From NCBI GenBank assembly GCA_002725275.1, contig PBOE01000014.1, positions 1 to 17,343 on the forward strand: 17,343 nt of DNA, given 5' to 3'. Of this stretch, positions 7,667-14,100 are shown one piece after another (positions within the stretch are counted from its first letter, which is position 1; each line of letters begins with the position of its first letter). The DNA is from Methanobacteriota archaeon. GTDB lineage: Archaea > Thermoplasmatota > Poseidoniia > Poseidoniales > Poseidoniaceae. Position numbers and translations under genes: made by a program. Under the pieces are notes generated by a model, which saw only the letters and a list, made by a program, of their open reading frames with translations, had not been told where the DNA came from and did not search any database.

Positions 7667-8617
7667 CTATTCGACCGCCAAACGCTGTTTGATTTGGTTC
7701 GTGGTCAACAACGGTACGCCCTCGATTTCCAACAGGTCCCGAACGGCTTGTCGCTGCCAACCCTTGAACGCTTTTTTGTCCATGGAGCACACGAGGGACC
7801 CGCCGGGAAACGCCTGCCGAGTCGCGCCCAAGGCGGCAAGAATGGACTGTCGCCAGGCACCCTCCACCCGACCATCCTCTGTTTTCTCGAACGGCAGGGC
7901 GTAGGTTGCCAACATGTGACCCAACCACACGCCGTCGAGGGCTGCCAGCTGGTTTGCACGGGGTGCATAATGGCCACCACCGAGGGTCACGAGGACCAAC
8001 TCACCTTTGTTTTGCTCGGCATCCCATTCACCGTGTCCGTCCATCAATCCTCGACGGATGATGGTGGCCAGCAATCGTGCTGCACCCTCATGACCCCACG
8101 TCGCTTCGGTGGAACCGACTTCAATGAACATGCAGGGCACACCGACGGTGGGGCCGTGATGGGTCACCTCAAGCGACAAATCGAAGCCCTCAACGGCGGG
8201 TTCGTCAGGTGCGAGTTGCAACAGAAGTTGCCACCAACGGGCCAAGCGCGTCGAGGGTGGTGGAGCCTGACCACCGTGACCGCCGTAGGGGCCTTGTTCA
8301 CCCACGCCAAGATGAGGCACACCGATGGGATGGAGCGTCAGCGACGCTTGACCGCTGGCGGCCACGTGTCGAGATGGAAAGATGATTTCAGCCACCGATT
8401 CCCCGGTCGCTGATTCCCAACGACGCTCAAGGTGGTCTTCAAAGAGCAAACCATCCGGGAGGTAGATCATCCGGAGGTGCTCAAACGCATAGCATGGGTG
8501 GCCCTCAACGGGCCCAATCTCATCCCACGCGTCCATGTCACGAAGGGCTGCTGCTTGGTTGGTGCTCGCCACGTCCCGTTGATTCACGACAATGAGAATT
8601 ACCGAGGAAGTGGCCAT
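7667..8617 (-). CDS. dtdA: D-aminoacyl-tRNA deacylase, archaeal DTD2/GEK1 type
   Basis: This protein hydrolyses D-aminoacyl-tRNAs (and, in studied DTD2 enzymes, aldehyde-modified D-aminoacyl-tRNAs), keeping D-residues out of translation. The N-terminal strand VILIVVNQRDVAS is typical of the family. The hallmark segment EVTHHGPT (about 150-157) is followed by VPCMFIEVGSTEATW, and GGGHYAPR lies near residue 213. I chose ATG 8617 (316 residues), which places the conserved N-terminus at once. ATG 8632 would add five residues. An in-frame start at 8878 would overlap the divergent gene and lacks family features. A TATA-like element about 25 bases upstream of 8617 would fit leaderless transcription. 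Proline dehydrogenase follows on the same strand after 39 bases. Confidence 0.92.
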   Translation of the reverse strand: MATSSVILIVVNQRDVASTNQAAALRDMDAWDEIGPVEGHPCYAFEHLRMIYLPDGLLFEDHLERRWESATGESVAEIIFPSRHVAASGQASLTLHPIGVPHLGVGEQGPYGGHGGQAPPPSTRLARWWQLLLQLAPDEPAVEGFDLSLEVTHHGPTVGVPCMFIEVGSTEATWGHEGAARLLATIIRRGLMDGHGEWDAEQNKGELVLVTLGGGHYAPRANQLAALDGVWLGHMLATYALPFEKTEDGRVEGAWRQSILAALGATRQAFPGGSLVCSMDKKAFKGWQRQAVRDLLEIEGVPLLTTNQIKQRLAVE

Positions 8618-8637
8618 GGTCAGTTGTCCCATGGGTG

Positions 8638-8646
8638 CTATTTTGA
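8638..8646 (-). promoter_or_regulatory. Possible TATA box for dtdA
   Basis: The minus-strand sequence TCAAAATAG is centred about 25 bases upstream of the ATG at 8617, in the 75-bp spacer to the divergent gene. This spacing would put the transcription start at or next to the ATG, i.e. a leaderless mRNA. No Shine-Dalgarno site is evident before 8617 or 8632. Confidence 0.3.
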
Positions 8647-8692
8647 GGTGACTGAGACGAGGTTTGACATAGCAGTGTCGTGTAAAGAAGGC

Positions 8693-9643
8693 ATGGACGA
8701 GGGACTGCCCAACCGCATCCCGTTTCTTCCTGACAACCTGATTCATCACCCCGAAGGTGCGCTTATCACCGGCATGGACGGTGAGTTCCTCTGGCTTGAC
8801 ACCCACATGCAACCGGTGAGCAAGGTTTCCGTCCCCCATCCCATGCGTCTGCGTCAGGGCGCCATCGCTGACGGACACCTCATTGCAACGTGGCTCGACA
8901 GGGAGTTGATGTTGGCCTGCATGGGTGCCATCCCCGTCGGTTCAACAGATGAAGGAAAGCCACGTGCTGACCTTCGAACGTCCATTGGCACCCGCACCAA
9001 TCACCACCCTGCAGGAAACACGTGGGCGCACTCACTCGACGCAGAACCCATGGCCCTCGCCACGGACGGTGACGTCGTAGTGTTCGTGCTGTACCGACGT
9101 GGCCTCTACGGCATCGGCCTGAACGCCGATGAGCACTGGCGCATGCCCCCTCCCGAATGGTCCTATCCAAAAAAGAGACCGCGCAACGAAGAAACCGTGG
9201 CGCTCAACATCGCTGGTGAAGAGTGCTGGATCACCTCGCGAGGCGGTCGAGTCCAGCGGCGATCGCTCCAGACGGGGCAACTGCTCGAGGAGCACCTTCT
9301 CGACCACGCCGAGGCACCCATCGAACACCATTTCAAGCACGAATCTCACGATTTGTTGTGTTCAACCGACGGCACCGTGACCTGGTTGCACGGAATGGAG
9401 CCCGTCAAGCACGCACGCCTCAGTGGACCGGTTCAATCCGCAGTGTTCGATTCGTCAGCAGGAGGCTGGCGTATCGCAGGCTGGCGAGAAGAGGTTGTGA
9501 TTCACCGGGATGGTGAAGACCGCCGCTCAACCAACGAGTTGCCTATTCACATCGTGCCGATGGGCGCTGGTGCACTGGTGCTGTACAACGACGGTTCGTG
9601 GGAAAACAGCCCGTTCGAATACGTTGAACAAGGTACTAATTGA
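8693..9643 (+). CDS. Unrecognised beta-rich protein, possibly a small propeller
   Basis: I do not recognise this 316-residue protein. It has no signal peptide or membrane helix. Much of it alternates short hydrophobic strands with polar turns, such as GALITGMDGEFLWLD, DVVVFVLYRRGLYGIGL, ECWITSRGGRVQRRS, LLCSTDGTVTWLHG and ALVLYNDGSWENS. The recurring pattern of strand, D/N-G turn and aromatic resembles WD40/PQQ-like propeller blades, so a scaffold or binding role is a guess. ATG 8693 follows GAAGG closely and begins clear of dtdA. The frame stays open upstream to 8432, but that part overlaps dtdA and looks non-coding. GTG 8675 is an alternative start. It is divergent from dtdA, and its stop is one base from the end of the convergent rps27ae. 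Confidence 0.7.
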   Translation: MDEGLPNRIPFLPDNLIHHPEGALITGMDGEFLWLDTHMQPVSKVSVPHPMRLRQGAIADGHLIATWLDRELMLACMGAIPVGSTDEGKPRADLRTSIGTRTNHHPAGNTWAHSLDAEPMALATDGDVVVFVLYRRGLYGIGLNADEHWRMPPPEWSYPKKRPRNEETVALNIAGEECWITSRGGRVQRRSLQTGQLLEEHLLDHAEAPIEHHFKHESHDLLCSTDGTVTWLHGMEPVKHARLSGPVQSAVFDSSAGGWRIAGWREEVVIHRDGEDRRSTNELPIHIVPMGAGALVLYNDGSWENSPFEYVEQGTN

Positions 9644-9644
9644 A

Positions 9645-9812
9645 TCACTCAGCCATTTCCGTGTAGCCGCAACGGCCGCAGGATTTGCGGTTGTTGTGCG
9701 TGGCGAGGAAAACACCAGGTCCGCAGTTCGGACAGTGCTCGGCACGGACGAGTTTTCCGTCCTCAACCTTGTATTTCGACCACTTGGCTTTGGGGTTTGG
9801 TCCGTCGCCCAT
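9645..9812 (-). CDS. rps27ae: Ribosomal protein eS31 (S27ae)
   Basis: This 55-residue zinc protein of the small ribosomal subunit begins [20 protein letters not shown]. It carries a Cys4 zinc ribbon, C-P-N-C and C-G-R-C, around the family motif [18 protein letters not shown]. The length is normal for archaeal S27ae, which lacks the ubiquitin fusion of eukaryotes. Its ATG overlaps the TGA of rps24e by one base (TGATG), so translation is probably coupled. It is the last gene of the rpo7 operon and ends one base from the convergent gene at 9643. Confidence 0.96.
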   Translation of the reverse strand: MGDGPNPKAKWSKYKVEDGKLVRAEHCPNCGPGVFLATHNNRKSCGRCGYTEMAE

Positions 9813-10147
9813 CACTCATCGCCTCCTTCTTCTGCAGCCTCTTCAGCCGGAGCCTCGCTAGCGGAGGAGGTGCGCAGGTCTTCGTGGCGCTTGTGGATAA
9901 AGCCGGGCTCCACGGCCATGGCCTCAGCAGATTCGTAAATGTAGGCCGTGCCCGTTGTCAAAGGTTGACCGAAGCGGGTCGAGCAGTCTTTCACGACGAT
10001 GAGGTCTCGATTTGCACCTGGCTCGAGGGTTTGGACGAGGTCCATGATTTCTTTTCGGGAAGGCGTGGACTTCTTGTCGTGCCTCCAGCTGAATGAAATC
10101 TCAACCCGGTTGAGAATCTTGTTTTCTTTTCGTTCTTTGATTTGCAT
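9812..10147 (-). CDS. rps24e: Ribosomal protein eS24 (S24e)
   Basis: This 111-residue small-subunit ribosomal protein begins [20 protein letters not shown] and contains the family core [11 protein letters not shown] and [21 protein letters not shown]. The last 20 or so residues form an Ala/Glu-rich acidic tail ([13 protein letters not shown]), which may be disordered. An AAGGTGG sits just upstream of the ATG at 10147. The gene starts ten bases after spt4 and overlaps rps27ae by one base. Confidence 0.95.
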   Translation of the reverse strand: MQIKERKENKILNRVEISFSWRHDKKSTPSRKEIMDLVQTLEPGANRDLIVVKDCSTRFGQPLTTGTAYIYESAEAMAVEPGFIHKRHEDLRTSSASEAPAEEAAEEGGDE

Positions 10148-10157
10148 GGTACCACCT

Positions 10158-10361
10158 TCATCGGATGTTGACTTTCAGGGCGTAGCGGCCCGGCTTCTCC
10201 ACCTGGAGCCGCTTGGCGATCTCCGAGCGGCCAGGGTTGACAATAATGACGTAGCCCGTCCAGTCGGACGAAACGGGCGCCGAGGGGTGGTGTGGGCACT
10301 GGTCCACACCGTCGTTGAGCACGAGATGACACTCGCCACAAGAGAAAGGCATCTTGGCCAT
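10158..10361 (-). CDS. spt4: Transcription elongation factor Spt4 (RpoE'')
   Basis: This protein of about 67 residues is the partner of Spt5/NusG, which clamps RNA polymerase during elongation. It has the N-terminal zinc site (FSCGECHLVL) and the family core SSDWTGYVIIVNPGRSEIAKRL followed by GRYALKVN. The second half of the zinc site reads C-P-H-H instead of the usual C-P-x-C, so the fourth ligand is probably histidine. ATG 10361 has GGTGA six bases upstream. GTG 10367, which overlaps the rpo7 stop as GTGA, is an alternative adding two residues. It lies between rpo7 and rps24e, the common archaeal order. Confidence 0.94.
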   Translation of the reverse strand: MAKMPFSCGECHLVLNDGVDQCPHHPSAPVSSDWTGYVIIVNPGRSEIAKRLQVEKPGRYALKVNIR

Positions 10362-10363
10362 GT

Positions 10364-10918
10364 TCACTCACCACTTCCTCGCTTGTCCCAAGAGGGGGAA
10401 CCAAGTCCATCCTGCTTGCTGGTGAGACCGATCTTTGACCGGCGCGGGTCGGACGTATCGGGCGACAGGGAGACGATGCGTGCTCGAACAAAAGAGCCGA
10501 TGGAGAGTTCTCGACCGCTCTGCCGTCCCGTGATTTTGTTGGCGCCGATGTTGATGTCAACAGGCTCGTCCATGATTTGGGACTTGTGAAGAAGCGCTTC
10601 CATGGGGCCGATGCGAACGAAGGCACCAAATTCGTTCACCTCTGAAACGGCGCCTTCGACGACCTCTTGGTCGTCCATGCAGAACAACACGGCGTCAAAT
10701 TGGACACGCTGGTAGATGGCACCGTCGCCGTGGATGATGCGCCCGCGACCGATGGTTTTGTGGTTGTTGGTGACCAGAACGAATCGGTTCTCAGCGTCGA
10801 ATTTTCCTTCGAATGCGTCCATCGACAACCGGTCAATGTGTTGGTCAAGGGATTGACCCTTGCGCATGTATTCCGCTGGAATGCGGATGGTGTCTTCCTT
10901 GGTTACGACCTTGTACAT
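10364..10918 (-). CDS. rpo7: DNA-directed RNA polymerase subunit Rpo7 (RpoE')
   Basis: This 184-residue protein is the archaeal stalk subunit that pairs with Rpo4 and helps open-complex formation and RNA binding. The N-terminal RNP-like half starts MYKVVTKEDTIRIPAEYM. The C-terminal half is an S1 domain beginning near residue 80 (VVEGAVSEVNEFGAFVRIGP, then EALLHKSQIMD and GSFVRARIVSLS). Length is normal. ATG 10918 is preceded by GAGGTGAT and gives the conserved N-terminus; an upstream TTG at 10942 would add eight unlikely residues. It is the first gene of the operon with spt4, rps24e and rps27ae. A leader of about 100 bases may separate it from its promoter. Confidence 0.96.
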   Translation of the reverse strand: MYKVVTKEDTIRIPAEYMRKGQSLDQHIDRLSMDAFEGKFDAENRFVLVTNNHKTIGRGRIIHGDGAIYQRVQFDAVLFCMDDQEVVEGAVSEVNEFGAFVRIGPMEALLHKSQIMDEPVDINIGANKITGRQSGRELSIGSFVRARIVSLSPDTSDPRRSKIGLTSKQDGLGSPSWDKRGSGE

Positions 10919-11042
10919 TTCATCACCTCTTTGCGTTCTCAAGAGGGACGATGGGGACGGGAAGTCAAGCGACTCTTCCGTCCTTCACCGGTGAACCCTC
11001 AGGAGAGAATGCGACCGAAGTCATGCCTTCCACCGACGACCC

Positions 11043-11051
11043 CTATTTAAT
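11043..11051 (-). promoter_or_regulatory. Candidate TATA box (rpo7 operon, possibly bidirectional)
   Basis: The minus-strand sequence AATTAAATA is the most AT-rich, TATA-like element in the divergent region. A start about 25 bases downstream would be near 11022, giving a roughly 100-base leader for rpo7. The plus-strand reading TATTTAATT is nearly symmetric, so it could also serve the surface protein gene. It overlaps the left arm of the inverted repeat. Confidence 0.35.
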
Positions 11052-11107
11052 TCAAGCGGCCTTCGCAGCCATTCGTTTCCACTCCGTCCCCTTGTTTCGC
11101 TTGAATT
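11049..11107. repeat. 10-bp perfect inverted repeat with 39-base spacer
   Basis: AATTCAAGCG at 11049-11058 is exactly complementary to CGCTTGAATT at 11098-11107. The left arm abuts the TATA-like element. It may be an operator pair or an RNA stem, or may occur by chance. Confidence 0.6.
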
Positions 11108-11172
11108 GATGCAGCCGTGAAAAGGTGTTTTAGGTGTTGAATCATCCATAAGCAATAACAACCCCCCGAAGC

Positions 11173-11179
11173 AGGTGAT
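11173..11179 (+). promoter_or_regulatory. Ribosome-binding site of the giant surface protein gene
   Basis: AGGTGAT lies five bases before the ATG at 11185. It favours that start over the in-frame TTG at 11179, which overlaps the ribosome site. Confidence 0.65.
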
Positions 11180-11184
11180 TGACA

Positions 11185-14100
11185 ATGAAGGGCGTAACGC
11201 CGCACAGCAACCGGCAACATGCCGTTGCCGTGGCGATGATTTGGCTGATGATCAGCGTCGTCGCAACCCCACTGGCAGCCCCTTTTGACTTGCCAGAAAC
11301 GCATTCGGTGAGCCGCAGTGGAGAAACGCCATGGGCGAGCATGGAACAACCCTGGCCGCAGTACGCACGAACACCAACGCACAACCAAAGCGTTCCATCT
11401 CACGGACCTGACGGTGGTCCTGGAACCGGCTCGGTAGCCAACGTCACAACCCTGGCAACCTTGGAAAACCCCATCGTGAACTGGCAAGTGTTTGAAGACA
11501 GCACCGAAAGTGATGCTTACGGTTCGATCGTGGGTGATTTCTCGGCCAGCGTGACGGCCTCAGAGACCGCCGTGGAACGGTGCGGGCAGGGCACGTTATT
11601 CCCGGTGCTGGTCTCAAGTGAGATCGCCGACGGTACCCGAACGAGCTACCTGAACATCGTGTCGGGCAACGACGCAAAAATCGCATGGCGAGTGAGCCTT
11701 GGAGCGACCGAAAGCGTACGCTCGACGCCGATGATTCACGACATCGACGATGACGGAATGCAGGAAATCATCGTGGTCTACGACACGGCGTCGGCGTTCA
11801 ACATCGATGTGTGGTCACCCAGACTCACCTGCACGGAATCCAACTGGCAGACCTCCGGCCACAGCAACGAACTGGTCTGGTCCTACAGCGACGCAGACGT
11901 ACGCATCGGCTCCCCGTCGCCCCACTGGCCGACGGCCAACAGCGACCATCAGGCCGTCACGCAACCGCTCCTGGCCGACCTTGAACTCGACGGGACACCG
12001 GAACTGGTCGTGGCGGTGGTTGACGACCCCGACAACAACCCGCTGGTCAACGTCAATGCGTACAGCCTGACCACCTCACCACCAACCGAAGAGGACTGGA
12101 GCGTCGCTTTGGACCGTGGAACCCACCCCTCCGACCCCGTCTGGGCCCAACTCGACAGCACCACCACGTCCGTGGTCCTGACGACCATCGACGGTGATTC
12201 AGGGAACATGTGGATCTGGAAAATTGACGGTGATTCGGGGTCCCTTGATTGGGAGCGCGTGGCCGTCCAGGGGACCGACAGCGACAGCGATGCACCTCGG
12301 CTGCGGCTTCCGGGTCCGGTCATTGTGCAACTGGACCAAGATGCTGCTCCGGAGATGATCCTCACCGTCCCCACGGATGCCAACGGACGTACTTCGGGTA
12401 GCGGTGCTCGTTTCATCGGGATGGAGTTGACCTCAACCACGGAGGTGTTCAATTTCCGTGCGCAAAACGGGTACGCTGATGCCCAACCGCTGGCGTTGGA
12501 CACCGACGATGACGGTGTTGACGACCGCTTGTGCTGGGTGACGTGGTACTCAGAAGAATCCTTCAACTTCAATCGGAAAGGCATGCTGGGTTGCACCGAC
12601 ATCTCGGACAGCACGCCGGTCACGGAATGGACCCGAGACCTGCAACGTGGAGCGGGCACCGACAACGATGAAATCGCAGCCTCGCCGCCGTTCTGGCTGG
12701 ACATTGACGGACAGGGGACACCCGAAATTTTGGTCGGCTTTGGGCGCAGATTCTGGGCGTTTGACGGGGACACGGGTGCCTCAGCGGACATCAACGACGC
12801 GTGGTCAACGCCCCTCAGCATGCCCCACCGGGTGTGGACCTCGCCCGCCGTGGCGGACGTCGACGGTGATGGCCACCTTGACGTCCTGTTCGGAGACACC
12901 CTCGTGTCGAACCAAGGTGCCGACCTCACACCGGCGCTTGACAACCGGGGCCTGTCCTTCAACCCGGCTCAAGCCGACCCCGGTGAAACCGTGACCGTAA
13001 CCGGACAGTTTGCCAACGTGGGGACATCCGAAGCCGACGACGATGTCGACGCAGCGATCCTGATGAACGGCGTGGAACTCATCAGGGAACGGTTCACCAG
13101 CAGCCCACCGGTCGCACCGTCCGGTGAAGGCGGTCCACTGACGTTTTCTGCTGACTTTGTCGCAGAACTTGGTGTTCACGATTTTGAATTGGTGCTGGAT
13201 GTGAACGCCAACATCACGGAACAGCGAGAGGACAACAACCGGGCGACCACGCAGTTCACCGTCGTCGAACCTTACCTTGCGGAACTCGCTGGACCGCTCG
13301 AGACGCCAAGGATTTCCCCCGGGGCATCGCAACAAGTCCAAGTTGACATGAGGGCGACCGGGTCCAAGACGGCGGATTGGACCCTGACGTACGATGAGGC
13401 CCAACTACCGGATGGCTGGACCTTTGAGTTGGCCAACAACGCACCCCTTACACGGGAACTCGTGCCCGACGTTGCGCAAACCGTGACCTTTGATGCCAGC
13501 ATCCCCTCAACTGCACTTGGCGATGAGTCTGGCGTGGTTAGTTTCGTGCTGGCCCTCACAGCCGATCCAACCGTCAACACCACCCTTGACGTGCAAATTG
13601 ATGTCTTCCGGACCCGTGGGCTCGACCTCACCGGCGCCACCGGGATGAACGCCTCCACCGGCCACGGACGACCGGGCCAGACGGCCAAGGCGTGGTTCAT
13701 GGTCGAAAACTTGGGCAACGCCCCTGAAAGCACCACGTCCATCACATGGACGGCGCCCTCCTGGGGCGGGTCGCCTTCGATTCACGATGCCACTGGCGCC
13801 CAATTGTTCAGCGTCTCGCTGAACCCGGGCGAGTCTACGGTCCTGTTCGCCCACCTCGACGTGCCCGCCAGCACGAGTTACGGTGCTTCAACGCAGAGCA
13901 CGTTGACCATGTGCATGGGCAGCGGTGAGGAGGCGTTGTGCGAGTCCATGCCGTTCTCGTTCATCGCGAGCAAAATCGTGGCGGAACCCACGCACCACCG
14001 CAGCCTACCGGACACCGATCTAACTTGGGTGCTTAGCGGGACCCTCCCCGCCTCAGGCACCGCCTCGTGGAGCATGAGCGCCATGGGGATGCTGCAACCG

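Larger units (their letters stand above)
10919..11184. other. Divergent intergenic region between rpo7 and the giant surface protein gene
   Basis: These 266 bp are the longest stretch without an annotated gene. They contain the rpo7 Shine-Dalgarno site (10922-10929, minus), a TATA-like TATTTAAT near 11043, a 10-bp inverted repeat (11049-11058 and 11098-11107) and the surface protein's ribosome site (AGGTGAT at 11173-11179). A 19-codon minus-strand reading frame (10965-11024) starts about 23 bases from the TATA-like element. No tRNA or recognised structured RNA is seen. Confidence 0.7.

Noticed and set aside
6827..8413. 528-codon plus-strand open frame opposite proline dehydrogenase and dtdA
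   Set aside because: Both minus-strand genes have clear family motifs over the whole span. The plus-strand translation is low in structure and matches the mirror of GC-rich codons.
8432..8692. N-terminal extension of the unknown plus-strand protein
   Set aside because: The frame is open, but the stretch overlaps the 5' part of dtdA, whose conserved residues are encoded there. Its own translation lacks the strand-turn pattern of the rest.
8618..8878. N-terminal extension of dtdA
   Set aside because: DTD2 proteins begin with the VILIVVNQRD-type strand, which is reached from ATG 8617. The extension overlaps the divergent gene and has no family features.
11949..12962. 337-codon minus-strand open frame inside the surface protein gene
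   Set aside because: Ser/Thr/Pro-rich translation with no recognisable domains, lying antisense to the propeller-coding region; a by-product of GC-rich codon use.
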